Origin: Lysobacterales bacterium | GTDB taxonomy: Bacteria; Pseudomonadota; Gammaproteobacteria; Xanthomonadales; SZUA-5 | Direction of reading: 5' to 3' | Assembly (NCBI GenBank): GCA_022844135.1 | Contig: JALHMG010000042.1 | Location: 1-45,855 of the forward strand | Length of the DNA stretch: 45,855 bases | Shown: one piece after another, positions 21,088 through 29,698 of the stretch | Numbering within the stretch: the stretch's first letter is position 1 | How the letters are laid out: every line of letters begins with the position of its first letter | Notes under the pieces: model-generated | What the model saw: only the letters and a program-made list of their open reading frames with translations | The model's database searches: none | What the model was told of the DNA's origin: nothing | Position numbers and translations under genes: made by a program

Positions 21088-24045
21088 CTAACCCAGCAGC
21101 CTTTCGGTCCCCTCCAAAGCCACCAACTGCGCGCGAAAATCGGCGATGCGTTGGCGCTCTTGCTCGACGACGGCGACCGGCGCGTTGGAGACGAAGTTGG
21201 CGTTCCCAAGCTTGCCTTCGCACTTGGCAATCTCGCCCTTGAGTCGGGCGATTTCTTTTTTCAGGCGCGCGCGCTCGGCGTCGATATCGACCAGGCCGAG
21301 CAGCGGAATGAGCAGTTTCAACTCGCCGACCACCGCCGTGGCTGCGGCAGGTGCGGACTCATGGGCGCCGAGCCAGCGCATCGCCTCGGGCTCGATGCGG
21401 GCGAGGAACGCGATTTCGCCGCCGAAACGCTCGATGCGATCGCGGCTCGCTGCGTCGCCACCGGCGAGGATCAGTGGCACCAGTTTGCCCGGCGCGATAC
21501 CAAGTTCGCTGCGAATGCGGCGTAGTCCCGTCAGACAGGCTTTCAGCCAGTTGACGTCCTCCATCGCCGCTGCATCGTTCGGGAAGTCGGCGGCTTGCGG
21601 GTAGCGCTCGGCGGCGATGCTGGTGCCGACATCGCGTGGGCTCAGCTGCTGCCAGATTTCTTCGGTGATGAAGGGAATGATCGGATGCAGCGAACGCAAC
21701 ACGGCATCGAGCACCCAACGCAGCGTGCGTTGGGCGCTATCGCGGCGACCTGGATCGGTGCTGGCCAGCGCGGGTTTGCACAGTTCCAGGAACCAGTCGC
21801 AATATTCATTCCAGACAAAGTCGTACAGAGCCTGCGCCGCCAGATCGAAGCGATACTCGGCAATATGCTGATGCACGGCTGCGGTGGTCATTGCCAGCTC
21901 GCTCAGGATCCAGCGCTCTGCCGTGCTCAACGGGAATTCGATATCGCTGGCGCCTCCACGCGCAATGCCAACCAGCGCTGCGGTGGCGTCCACGCTTGCC
22001 ACGGCGCGCGCAACGTCGGGCAAGGTGTCGTCGCTCCTGTCGGCTTGTGCCAGCACAAAGCGCGCCGCGTTCCAGAGCTTGTTGCAAAAGTTCTTGTAGC
22101 CCTCGCAACGCTTCAAATCGAAGTTGATGGTGCGCCCGTGCGTGGCGAGCGCCGCGAACGTGAAGCGCAGCGCATCGGCGCCGACCGCCGTAATGCCGTT
22201 CGGATACTCCTTACGGATGCGCTTTTCGACTTTCTCGCGGACCTGCGGAATCAGCAAACTCACTGTGGACTTCTGCACCAGCGCATCAAGTTCAATACCG
22301 TCGATCAGGTCTAGCGGATCGATGGTGTTGCCCTTGCTCTTGCTCATCTTCTGACCTTCCGCATCGCGCACGATGGCATTGATGTAGACGGTCTTGAAGG
22401 GGACGCGGTTTTTCAGTTCCGCGAAGTGCGGCTCAAACTGGGTTGTTGGTTGTTGGTTGTCGGTTGTTGACGGAAGCCGGCCCACGAAATACGTGGTCGC
22501 CATCACCATGCGCGCGACCCAGAAGAAGATGATGTCGAAGCCGGTCACGAGCACTGAGCTTGGCAGGAAGCGCCGGAAGCTCGACCATTCGTCATTGGCG
22601 TTATCGGCATTGCCCGGCCAGCCCAGGGTCGAGAACGGCCAGAGCGCGGATGAGAACCAGGTGTCGAGTACGTCGTTATCCTGCGTGAGTTCGCCCACCG
22701 GCGGAACAGCCGCGTTGGCGCGCGCGTCGGCTTCGTCGAGGCCGACAAAAACGTTGCCGGCTTCATCGAACCACGCCGGAATCTGATGGCCCCACCAGAG
22801 CTGGCGACTGATGCACCAATCCTGCAGATTGGTCAGCCACTGCACGTAGGTGGTGGTCCAGTTTTCGGGTACGAATTTGATGTGGCCTTCGGTCACTGCG
22901 GCGAGTGCAACGTCGGCGATGGCGGTTTTGCCGCCCGGTCGGCCATCGGGCAACGTCTCGCGCGTCAGATCCAAAAACCACTGATCGGTGAGCATCGGTT
23001 CGATCACGGCCTCGGAGCGCTGACTAATCGGCACCGACAATTTGTGCGGCTTGGTCTCAACCAAGAGTCCTGCGGCCTCAAGATCGGCGAGCACACGCTT
23101 GCGCGCTTCGAAGCGATCGAGGCCCTGGTATGCATCGGGCGCGGACTCGTTGACCTTCGCGTCGAGGCTGAAAATGCTGATCAACGGCAGGCCGTGGCGT
23201 TGGCCCATCTGATAGTCGTTGAAGTCGTGGGCGGGCGTGATCTTGACGCAGCCGGTGCCGAATTCGCGATCGACATAGACGTCGGCGATCACCGGTATCG
23301 TGCGTCCAGTCAAGGGCAGCGTCAGTTGGTTGCCAACAAGGTGCGCGTAACGCTCATCCTCGGGGTGCACTGCTACCGCGAAATCGCCGAGCATCGTTTC
23401 CGGGCGCGTCGTTGCGACGACGACACCTTCGCCGCCATCCGCCGCCGGATAGCGGATCGACCACAAGTGGCCGTCCTTCTCGATGTTCTCAACTTCAAGA
23501 TCCGAGACTGCTGTTCCCAGTACCGGGTCCCAATGCACCAGGCGCTTGCCGCGGTAGATCAGGCCCGCGCGATACCAGTCGACGAACACGCGGCGCACTG
23601 CGGCCGACAGGCCATCGTCCATCGTGAAACGCTCGCGCGACCAGTCGCAGGAGGCGCCCAGGCGACGCATTTGTTCGGTGATGGTCGAGCCCGACTGCGC
23701 CTTCCATTGCCACACGCGCTCGATGAACGCGGCGCGGCCGAGATCGTGTTTGCTCTGGCCCAGTGCCGCAAGCTGGTTCTCGACAATTTTTTGTGTGGCG
23801 ATGCCGGCGTGATCGGTGCCGCATTGCCAGAGCACATCGCGCCCTTGCATGCGCTCGTAGCGGATCAGCAGATCCATGATCGTCTGCTGAAACGCGTGCC
23901 CCATGTGCAGCGTGCCGGTGACATTCGGCGGCGGCAACTGGATGCAAAACGGTTCGCCCCGGCCGCTCGGCGCGAAGTAACCGTTGCGTTCCCATTCGGG
24001 ATACCAACGCTGCTCGATGGCTTTGGGGTCGAAGCTCTTGTCCAT
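21088..24045 (-). CDS. valS: Valine--tRNA ligase, with an internal repeat-derived insertion
   Basis: ValRS (985 residues; E. coli 951) charges tRNA-Val and edits mischarged threonine. The start is ATG 24045 ([14 protein letters not shown]); about 89 upstream in-frame codons are rejected. The class I motifs are HMGH at residues 47-50 ([13 protein letters not shown]) and KMSKS at 566-570. The editing domain contains [11 protein letters not shown] and [16 protein letters not shown], and the C terminus is the coiled-coil tRNA-binding arm ending [10 protein letters not shown]. An extra segment of about 22 residues lies between YFVGR and RVPFKTVY (codons at 22411-22482). It includes [11 protein letters not shown], translated from a GGTTGTTGG-type repeat. 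All catalytic motifs are intact, so the enzyme should be active. Confidence 0.98.
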   Translation of the reverse strand: MDKSFDPKAIEQRWYPEWERNGYFAPSGRGEPFCIQLPPPNVTGTLHMGHAFQQTIMDLLIRYERMQGRDVLWQCGTDHAGIATQKIVENQLAALGQSKHDLGRAAFIERVWQWKAQSGSTITEQMRRLGASCDWSRERFTMDDGLSAAVRRVFVDWYRAGLIYRGKRLVHWDPVLGTAVSDLEVENIEKDGHLWSIRYPAADGGEGVVVATTRPETMLGDFAVAVHPEDERYAHLVGNQLTLPLTGRTIPVIADVYVDREFGTGCVKITPAHDFNDYQMGQRHGLPLISIFSLDAKVNESAPDAYQGLDRFEARKRVLADLEAAGLLVETKPHKLSVPISQRSEAVIEPMLTDQWFLDLTRETLPDGRPGGKTAIADVALAAVTEGHIKFVPENWTTTYVQWLTNLQDWCISRQLWWGHQIPAWFDEAGNVFVGLDEADARANAAVPPVGELTQDNDVLDTWFSSALWPFSTLGWPGNADNANDEWSSFRRFLPSSVLVTGFDIIFFWVARMVMATTYFVGRLPSTTDNQQPTTQFEPHFAELKNRVPFKTVYINAIVRDAEGQKMSKSKGNTIDPLDLIDGIELDALVQKSTVSLLIPQVREKVEKRIRKEYPNGITAVGADALRFTFAALATHGRTINFDLKRCEGYKNFCNKLWNAARFVLAQADRSDDTLPDVARAVASVDATAALVGIARGGASDIEFPLSTAERWILSELAMTTAAVHQHIAEYRFDLAAQALYDFVWNEYCDWFLELCKPALASTDPGRRDSAQRTLRWVLDAVLRSLHPIIPFITEEIWQQLSPRDVGTSIAAERYPQAADFPNDAAAMEDVNWLKACLTGLRRIRSELGIAPGKLVPLILAGGDAASRDRIERFGGEIAFLARIEPEAMRWLGAHESAPAAATAVVGELKLLIPLLGLVDIDAERARLKKEIARLKGEIAKCEGKLGNANFVSNAPVAVVEQERQRIADFRAQLVALEGTERLLG
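22411..22482 (-). repeat. GGTTGTTGG-type repeat inside valS
   Basis: On the + strand 22440-22470 contains GGTTGTTGGTTGTTGG followed by TTGTCGGTTGTTGAC, the same TTGGTTGTTGGTT word as in the rplA-rplJ inverted repeat. The reading frame of valS is kept, and the region encodes a Gln/Thr/Pro-rich insert absent from ordinary ValRS at this place. Boundaries are estimated from remembered family alignment, so they may be off by several codons. Confidence 0.7.
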
Positions 24046-24137
24046 GGCGGGCTCTGGGCGTGTCAATCGAAAGCCGCGCAGGATAGGGGATGACGCAGCG
24101 AGTCGTGACTCTGGCGAATTCGACGGCGGGATGCGGA

Positions 24138-25319
24138 TCAGGCGCGAGCGAGCTGTCCGGCGACCCATTGCCGCTCGGCGCTGCCGAGCGGGTAACGTAG
24201 TGCAGCCGACAAGTGCGCCCGGCGCTCGGCAGTATGGCCGTTCGAGTGATGGATGTCGGCTGCGATCAGGTGATAGGCGGCATCGCTCGCGGTGTCGCGC
24301 AGCGCGTTCCATTTTTCCAGGGCTTCCACGGCCTGGCCAGCGTGGGCCAGTGCAAGTAATTGATGCCAGCGAGCGGGCGCATGCGCGGTGGTAGCGAACA
24401 GCAGTTCATAGAGCGCGGCGATTTTTCGCCATGGCGTGCGGCCGCTGATCCGGCGCTCGGCGTGTGCGGCGGAGATTGCCGCGCGCACCACGAACGGATC
24501 GTTCGCTTGCGTGGCCGCGCCGCGAGCAAGCAAAGCCGCGGCGACGTGAATACGCACGCCATCCCAAGACTGCGGGTCCTGGCGATCGAGCGGCACCAAC
24601 GAGCCTTGCGAATCGAGCCGCGCGCTGCGGCGGCTTTCGGCGAAAACGATCAGGCTTGCCAGGCCCAGCGCGCTGGGCTGATCCGGGAGCAATTCAGCCA
24701 TCGTCAACGCCAGTTGCTCGGCATCGCGCCCGTAGGCGGCGATCGCCTCGCTGCCGGCGACGTCGGCATAGCTGCGGTCGTACAGTACCTCGATGGCGCT
24801 CAGCACTGGCGGCAGCCGTTCGGCCCAGGTGTCGACCTCCGGCAATTGGAACTCGATACATGTTGCTTCGATCTTGTGCTTGGCGCGCTGCAATCGCTTG
24901 GATACGGTCTGCTCATCGGAATAGAACCACCGGGCGATATCTGCCATCGACAAACCGGCCGCAAAGCGCAGCATCAACATCGCCTGGGTATCGACGCTGA
25001 GTGCCGGATGCGCGCAGAGGAAAAAGGTCGCCAGGCGCTCTTGCACGCTCGGTGCCGGGTCGACGTCTACAGCCGCAAGCGCCGCATGCGCGGCAACGTG
25101 CGCGGCGTGCTTGCGCTGATCGAGTGCGAAGTTCCACGCTGTGCGATACAGCCAGCCTGCAGCATCGCCGGGCCAACCGGTCGCGGGCCAATGCCGCGCA
25201 GCTTTCTCGAATGCGTGCTGCAGCGCTTCTTCGGCGAGGTCCAGATTCCGCAGGCGCTGCGCCAATGCGGCGAGCAAGCTCGCCGCATGACTGCGCCATA
25301 GCGCGTTCCAATCGCTCAC
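24138..25319 (-). CDS. ECF42-type RNA polymerase sigma factor with C-terminal TPR-like domain
   Basis: The 393-residue protein has sigma region 2 at about 10-80 ([20 protein letters not shown] and [18 protein letters not shown]) and region 4 at about 108-155 ([32 protein letters not shown]). A long helical C-terminal extension with TPR-like repeats follows ([37 protein letters not shown]). This layout defines the ECF42 group, whose members are encoded next to DGPF/YCII-family proteins and carry a C-terminal extension in place of a classical anti-sigma partner. The start is GTG 25319, 4 bases after the stop of the YCII gene, so the pair is translationally coupled. The target regulon is unknown. 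Confidence 0.88.
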   Translation of the reverse strand: MSDWNALWRSHAASLLAALAQRLRNLDLAEEALQHAFEKAARHWPATGWPGDAAGWLYRTAWNFALDQRKHAAHVAAHAALAAVDVDPAPSVQERLATFFLCAHPALSVDTQAMLMLRFAAGLSMADIARWFYSDEQTVSKRLQRAKHKIEATCIEFQLPEVDTWAERLPPVLSAIEVLYDRSYADVAGSEAIAAYGRDAEQLALTMAELLPDQPSALGLASLIVFAESRRSARLDSQGSLVPLDRQDPQSWDGVRIHVAAALLARGAATQANDPFVVRAAISAAHAERRISGRTPWRKIAALYELLFATTAHAPARWHQLLALAHAGQAVEALEKWNALRDTASDAAYHLIAADIHHSNGHTAERRAHLSAALRYPLGSAERQWVAGQLARA

Positions 25320-25323
25320 CTGG

Positions 25324-25677
25324 TTAATCTTGATCAGGCAGTGTCGCCCGGATTTCGATTGCGCCATCCGCATGCAGCGGTATGCGCTTGGCCCAGGCGA
25401 TCGCGACGTCCAGCGACGGCACGTCGATGAGATAGAAGCCGCCCAACTGCTCACGTACCTCGGTGTAAGGGCCGTCATGCGTTTGCTGTACGCCGCCTCG
25501 GGTGCGGACCGTGGTAGCCGTGCTGGTGGGTTCCAGGCCGGCGCCGCCGCGCAGGATACCGGCCTGCGCCATTTCGCCCGCGATCTGCATATGCGCGTTC
25601 ACAATGTTGTTCCAGGCTTCCGTGTCCCTGCCGCCGTAGTTGCGTTCGTCTTCGTAAATGGCGAGTAGGTATTGCAT
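25324..25677 (-). CDS. YCII-related (DGPF-domain) protein
   Basis: The 117-residue protein begins MQYLLAIYEDERNYGGRDTE and contains QQTHDGPYTEVREQLGGFYL, the DGPF-type signature (here DGPYTE), then the typical VPSLDVAIAWAKRIP segment. The fold is a small ferredoxin-like YCII domain of unsettled biochemical role. It is coupled to the ECF42 sigma factor gene, and in this group the DGPF genes are usually the direct targets of the sigma factor. A possible ECF-type promoter is noted at 25722-25748. The start, ATG 25677, is preceded by TGGAGAA. Confidence 0.9.
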   Translation of the reverse strand: MQYLLAIYEDERNYGGRDTEAWNNIVNAHMQIAGEMAQAGILRGGAGLEPTSTATTVRTRGGVQQTHDGPYTEVREQLGGFYLIDVPSLDVAIAWAKRIPLHADGAIEIRATLPDQD

Positions 25678-25721
25678 CGTAGTTCTCCAGTCAGTGCGTT
25701 GGGTCGTTCCAACAACCTATT

Positions 25722-25748
25722 GACGATTGAGGGCGCGGCTTTCGGACA
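25722..25748 (-). promoter_or_regulatory. Candidate ECF42-type promoter of the YCII-sigma pair
   Basis: On the - strand TGTCCGA (25748-25742) and CGTC (25725-25722) are separated by 16 bases, about 45 bases before the YCII start codon. Reported ECF42 promoters have a TGTCGA-like -35 box and a CGTC/CGA-like -10 box. The -35 match here carries one extra C, so this is only a candidate. Confidence 0.3.
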
Positions 25749-25761
25749 TGAACGCGAATCA

Positions 25762-27063
25762 TTATGGCCGGTGCGTAAACCAGGCGACGAAAGGTCGGCC
25801 ATCGGCGGTCTTGTCGATCATCAGTCCCTCGCCGTCGCGCGCGCTGCCGCCGTACCAGGTGCCGACGATCCATTGCAAGTCGTTGGCGTTGGCAAAGCCG
25901 ACGCTCTGGCAGCGTTGCGTGGACTCATTGACGATCAGCCGCTCGATGCGATATCCGCCATCGCCGAAACGGGCGCTGTCGGCACCGCTCGACTGCCATG
26001 TGAACTGACCTTCGGTGCAACTGGTGAAGTCGATGCGGAACGAGCCCCAACGCTTGCGTGCGATTGCAGCCGGATTGAACGCACTGCCGAAGGTTGCGCC
26101 GCTGGCGCTGCCGGCGTCGACGATCAGCGTGCGCCCGCTCGCGTTTCCCAGGCCCGCGATCCAGTATTGCGTGCCCACTTGAGCGGTATCGACATTACTC
26201 GCTTTGGGAATCACTGTGACCCAGGTCGGCCCGGAAACGCCGCCAAGGCTGGCATCGGCCAGCAGACCGCGCGCCGCACCGGTGGCCGGATCGTGCTTGC
26301 TGACGCCGCCGACATGCGTGATCAGCACGCTGCCGTCGGGGTGATAGGCAAGGCCGGTCGGCCGTGCCAGTCCAGTGGCAAAGTCGCCGATGAAGTTACC
26401 GCTGGTGCCGAATCGCAGCACTTTGCCGTTGCGCTCGCTGCTGACCAGGAGCGTTGTGCCACCCGGCTCGAACAAGATACCGCGGGTTTCGTCGAGCGTG
26501 CCAGCGCGCGCCGCGATGAAGCCACTGACCACGTTGCTGACCGGATCGAAGCGGATCACGGAATCGCTATCGAATCCAGGTACGTACAAACGTCCGTCGG
26601 GTCCAAAGACCAGTCCGTTGTCGGGTCCGTTCAGGCCTTGCGCATTGCGAGCGAACGCATCGCCGATCAAGCCGCCATCGCTCAATCGATAGCGCTGCAC
26701 GCCGTCGTAGTTGTAGCCGCCGACAAAGATCTCGCCATTGCGGAAATCGAGGCCTGTCGCGCCGAAATTGGCCGGCAACGTCACCGCCACGCCCTCGTAG
26801 GCAAGGGTGGCGGCGTTGTAACGCAGAATCTGGCCGGTGTCTTCGGATACCACGTACAACTTTCCGTCTGGTCCCAGGCGGGTGGCTTGCGCGCCGCGGA
26901 TGCGATTCTGATCGTCGAGCAATCGCTCGTAAGCGCCGGTGCAGGCGTCGAATACGTGCACCGAGCTGAAGTAACCGCTGACCAACAAGCGGTGATTGCA
27001 CGACTGCGCTTGCGCCAGTAGCGGCCCAGCCAGCAAGGCGAGGAGGATGCTTAAGCGAACCAT
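25762..27063 (-). CDS. Secreted NHL/SMP-30-like beta-propeller protein with C-terminal YWxxG-WFT domain
   Basis: The protein (433 residues) starts at ATG 27063 with a signal peptide (MVRLSILLALLAGPLLAQAQ). Residues about 25-275 are repeated beta-propeller blades with GPDGKLYVVSEDTGQILRYN, FGPDGRLYVPGFDSDSVIRF and YHPDGSVLITHVGGVSKHDP, resembling NHL or gluconolactonase-type propellers. The last 150 residues are a separate domain with TQYWIAGLGNASGRTLIVD, EGQFTWQSS, two cysteines, and WYGGSARDGEGLMI ending in FVAWFTHRP. I associate this tail with secreted proteins of Xanthomonadales; I know no function for it. The gene is divergent from the membrane-bound regulator, with 142 bases between starts, so common control is possible. 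Confidence 0.75.
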   Translation of the reverse strand: MVRLSILLALLAGPLLAQAQSCNHRLLVSGYFSSVHVFDACTGAYERLLDDQNRIRGAQATRLGPDGKLYVVSEDTGQILRYNAATLAYEGVAVTLPANFGATGLDFRNGEIFVGGYNYDGVQRYRLSDGGLIGDAFARNAQGLNGPDNGLVFGPDGRLYVPGFDSDSVIRFDPVSNVVSGFIAARAGTLDETRGILFEPGGTTLLVSSERNGKVLRFGTSGNFIGDFATGLARPTGLAYHPDGSVLITHVGGVSKHDPATGAARGLLADASLGGVSGPTWVTVIPKASNVDTAQVGTQYWIAGLGNASGRTLIVDAGSASGATFGSAFNPAAIARKRWGSFRIDFTSCTEGQFTWQSSGADSARFGDGGYRIERLIVNESTQRCQSVGFANANDLQWIVGTWYGGSARDGEGLMIDKTADGRPFVAWFTHRP

Positions 27064-27205
27064 TTTGGACTCCGGGGTTGGGAAGGCGCCAGGGTCCGCG
27101 TTGGCCAATCCCCATACCTTCCGGGCGCCTGAGGAATTCCTCCTCTTTTGCCGAATTCCGCCGCTTTGTCGCCCCTGTGCGGCGTGCCTTGCCTATGCTC
27201 CGCCA

Positions 27206-29221
27206 ATGACTGAACGTCCACGACTGTCCATTGGCGAGGTGCAGCTTTGGGCCGATCGCCATGAGCTGCATCGCGATGGCAACATCGCGCATTTGCCGCC
27301 GCGCCTGGTGCAATTGCTGCTGCGTTTGGCGGCCACGCCGGAACAGACGGTCACGCGCGAGCAACTTCTGGAGGCCGCGTGGCGCCGGCGAGTGGTCAAC
27401 GACGAGGTGTTATCGCGCTCGATCGCCGATCTGCGCCAAGTACTCGGCGACGATCCGCGGGAACCGCGTTACATTGTGACTGTACCGAAACTCGGCTATC
27501 GATTGATCGCGCCAGTGGCGCCGCTGGTTGCAGTTGCGCCAGACCCGCTGGCGCCAATTACGCCGAAGGAATCTGCGCCGACGGCGATGCCGCGGCGTGG
27601 TCGGCTCACTTTGCCTGTGGTGTTGGCGACACTGGGCGCCGTTGCCGCCGTCGCCGTCGCCGTCACGGCATGGGAATTGCGTCGGGTCCCGGAAGATGGC
27701 GCCGCGCGCCTGCTGCGTGCGCAGCCGCTGACGAGCGCGTCTGGCCTTGAGCTCGCGCCGAGATTGTCGAGCGATGGCACTCGCGTGCTGTTCGCCGAGA
27801 GCATCGATGAAAAACGCTCGCGCATCATGTTGCGAACGTTGGCCAGTGGCGAGCAGCGTGCGCTGACGCCAGGAGAAGCCTGGGATACCTGTCCGGTGTT
27901 TGCTGGCGACGACGTGGTCTACACGCGCTTTCAGGGTCGCGACTGCCAGCTTGTGCGGCAATCGCCATCGAGCGACCACGCGCAAGTGCTGACCGCGTGC
28001 GCGCCGGTTCGAAGCTGTCCAGAGAGCGTCGAGGGCGGCATCTGGTTTACAGCGCCTTCGCGCGGACTGGCGCGCCTGACGCTGGCGGATGGCTCGATCG
28101 CCACGCTGACAGCGCCGCCCGACGGTACATTCGATATCGATCCCAGGCGCATCCACGGTGACGTGTACTTCTCCCGCGGCAACAACGACGAGCGCAGCCT
28201 GCATCGGCTCGTCGACGGCCGCGAGGAAACACTGCTGCCTGGCAGCATGCTCTATGGCTATGCGCCGGGTCCCTCGCCAGAGCTAATTCTCGCCACCGAC
28301 ATGCTCGGATTCCGCGCGCTGGTGGCATTCGATCCGGACACCGGCGCGACCGCCTTGCTCGGCGCGCGTGGCGCGCGCTATCCGGACGCCGTCGGCGAAA
28401 CGCTGGTTTTCGAATTGGCGCAATACGATGCCAACCTGTGGCTGCATCGCAGCGGCGAGCCGCCGCGCCGCTTGACGCCATCGAATCGCTACGATGCGTA
28501 TCCAGTGCTGACGCCCGATGATCGCGCCGTGATCTATCAGAGTAATCGCGAGGGCAGCGACTCCTTGTTTCTGATGGACCTCGCCAGCGGCGCCGAGCAA
28601 CGCTTGCCGGCGCCACTCGGCGAGCGTTGGGCGCACCCGGCTTTCATCGACTCGCGCTCGATGCTGTTGACCCGATACCGCAAAGATGCCACCGACATCA
28701 TCCGCTACACGCTCGGCGCCGATCGCGCGGTCGCCCTGTCGCTGCCGTCTGGTGCGCACGATGCGCGGATGGATGCTCAGGGCCGCGTGTGGTACTTGCT
28801 CGGAAGCGGCGAGGCGCAGCGATTGCATCGCGCGGACTCCGAGGCATCTGGCGTCGGGCAGCTGATGCTCGATCGCCGTGTAGACGAGTACGCTCTCGCC
28901 GCCGATTCCTGGGTTGTGCGAACCGGCACGCAAATTGCCCGTTGCTCGGAGCGCTGCGAGCCGCTCGACATCGCGCTCGATGTCGCGCTTGGCGCACACT
29001 GGATGCTGAGTGGTTCGTCGCTGTACGTTGTGCTCGATGGTCAGGGAAACTACACACGAATCGAAGCAGATCGGCGTGCCGCAACTCACTGGCCAGCGTC
29101 GAACACGCTGGCGCGCGGCTTGAGTGTTGCCCGCGATGGGAGTTTTGCAATTGTGGCGCAAACCGACGCACTTGAAGTCGATCTGCACTGGGTGGCGCCG
29201 GCTTCAGGGCAAATGCGTTGA
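27206..29221 (+). CDS. Membrane-anchored winged-helix regulator with TolB-like propeller (CadC-like)
   Basis: The 671-residue protein has an OmpR/PhoB-type winged helix at residues 5-103 (LPPRLVQLLLRLAATPEQTV, VLSRSIADLRQVLGDDPREP, YIVTVPKLGYRLI). A proline-rich linker follows, then one transmembrane helix at about 134-156 (LPVVLATLGAVAAVAVAVTA) and a periplasmic region of WD40/TolB-like repeats such as APRLSSDGTRVLFAESIDEK and LTPDDRAVIYQSNREGSDSL. No receiver domain is present. In CadC-type proteins the DNA-binding domain works directly from the membrane in response to a periplasmic signal; that mode is inferred here. The start, ATG 27206 (MTERPRLSIGE), lies just before the DNA-binding domain. 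Confidence 0.85.
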   Translation: MTERPRLSIGEVQLWADRHELHRDGNIAHLPPRLVQLLLRLAATPEQTVTREQLLEAAWRRRVVNDEVLSRSIADLRQVLGDDPREPRYIVTVPKLGYRLIAPVAPLVAVAPDPLAPITPKESAPTAMPRRGRLTLPVVLATLGAVAAVAVAVTAWELRRVPEDGAARLLRAQPLTSASGLELAPRLSSDGTRVLFAESIDEKRSRIMLRTLASGEQRALTPGEAWDTCPVFAGDDVVYTRFQGRDCQLVRQSPSSDHAQVLTACAPVRSCPESVEGGIWFTAPSRGLARLTLADGSIATLTAPPDGTFDIDPRRIHGDVYFSRGNNDERSLHRLVDGREETLLPGSMLYGYAPGPSPELILATDMLGFRALVAFDPDTGATALLGARGARYPDAVGETLVFELAQYDANLWLHRSGEPPRRLTPSNRYDAYPVLTPDDRAVIYQSNREGSDSLFLMDLASGAEQRLPAPLGERWAHPAFIDSRSMLLTRYRKDATDIIRYTLGADRAVALSLPSGAHDARMDAQGRVWYLLGSGEAQRLHRADSEASGVGQLMLDRRVDEYALAADSWVVRTGTQIARCSERCEPLDIALDVALGAHWMLSGSSLYVVLDGQGNYTRIEADRRAATHWPASNTLARGLSVARDGSFAIVAQTDALEVDLHWVAPASGQMR

Positions 29222-29299
29222 TTTAGCGTGACATCAGATCGAGTACTGCCGCTCCGATCGATTCGGCACCAATGCGCATGTGCTGCGACACGTGCGCGA

Positions 29300-29698
29300 T
29301 CAGATGCGATCGATGGAGTCGAGTAGTTTCTGCAATGCTTTCAACGTCAGTCTCGGATAGGCGCAGGGATCGCTCAGGAAGCGCAGGCGCTGGCGCGACT
29401 GCGCTTCGCTGAGCACCCATACTCGAAACTCGATCGCCCCAGCGAGAAATGCGTAGCCCGGAATCCGGATGGGCGCAGCGCGCGGCGCCTCGGCTTTGCG
29501 CTCCACCATGCGTGTCGGTATGCCGATCGTTTCGAAATGCCCACCGAGCGCATCGACGTGTTCGGCCACGGTGACGATGTGCACGAAGTCCTCCGCTGGC
29601 GGCTCGACGCCGGTCGCCAGAAGGCCCGTCAAGCGCGGATCGAAAGGCTGCAACCGCCGCATGCACTCGATGGCGGCGCGCAATCGCTCTTGCCTCAT
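29300..29698 (-). CDS. Hypothetical protein translationally coupled to mrcA
   Basis: I do not recognise this 132-residue protein. It begins MRQERLRAAIECMRRLQPFD, has a central segment DFVHIVTVAEHVDALGGHFE, and a basic, arginine-rich C-terminal half ending KALQKLLDSIDRI. There is no signal peptide or membrane helix, so it is probably cytoplasmic. Its ATG (29698-29696) overlaps the TGA of mrcA (29700-29698) as ATGA, a sign of translational coupling, so it is likely made in step with PBP1A. The frame is open well upstream into mrcA but that part is shadow. No link to peptidoglycan chemistry can be read from the sequence. Confidence 0.65.
   Translation of the reverse strand: MRQERLRAAIECMRRLQPFDPRLTGLLATGVEPPAEDFVHIVTVAEHVDALGGHFETIGIPTRMVERKAEAPRAAPIRIPGYAFLAGAIEFRVWVLSEAQSRQRLRFLSDPCAYPRLTLKALQKLLDSIDRI

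Noticed and set aside
22440-22470. The GGTTGTTGG array as a possible CRISPR or mini-satellite locus
   Set aside because: There are no spacers, the unit is short and imperfect, and it lies within coding sequence.
22786-24093. A 435-codon + strand frame opposite valS
   Set aside because: Mirror image of the ValRS catalytic and editing domains; no family features.
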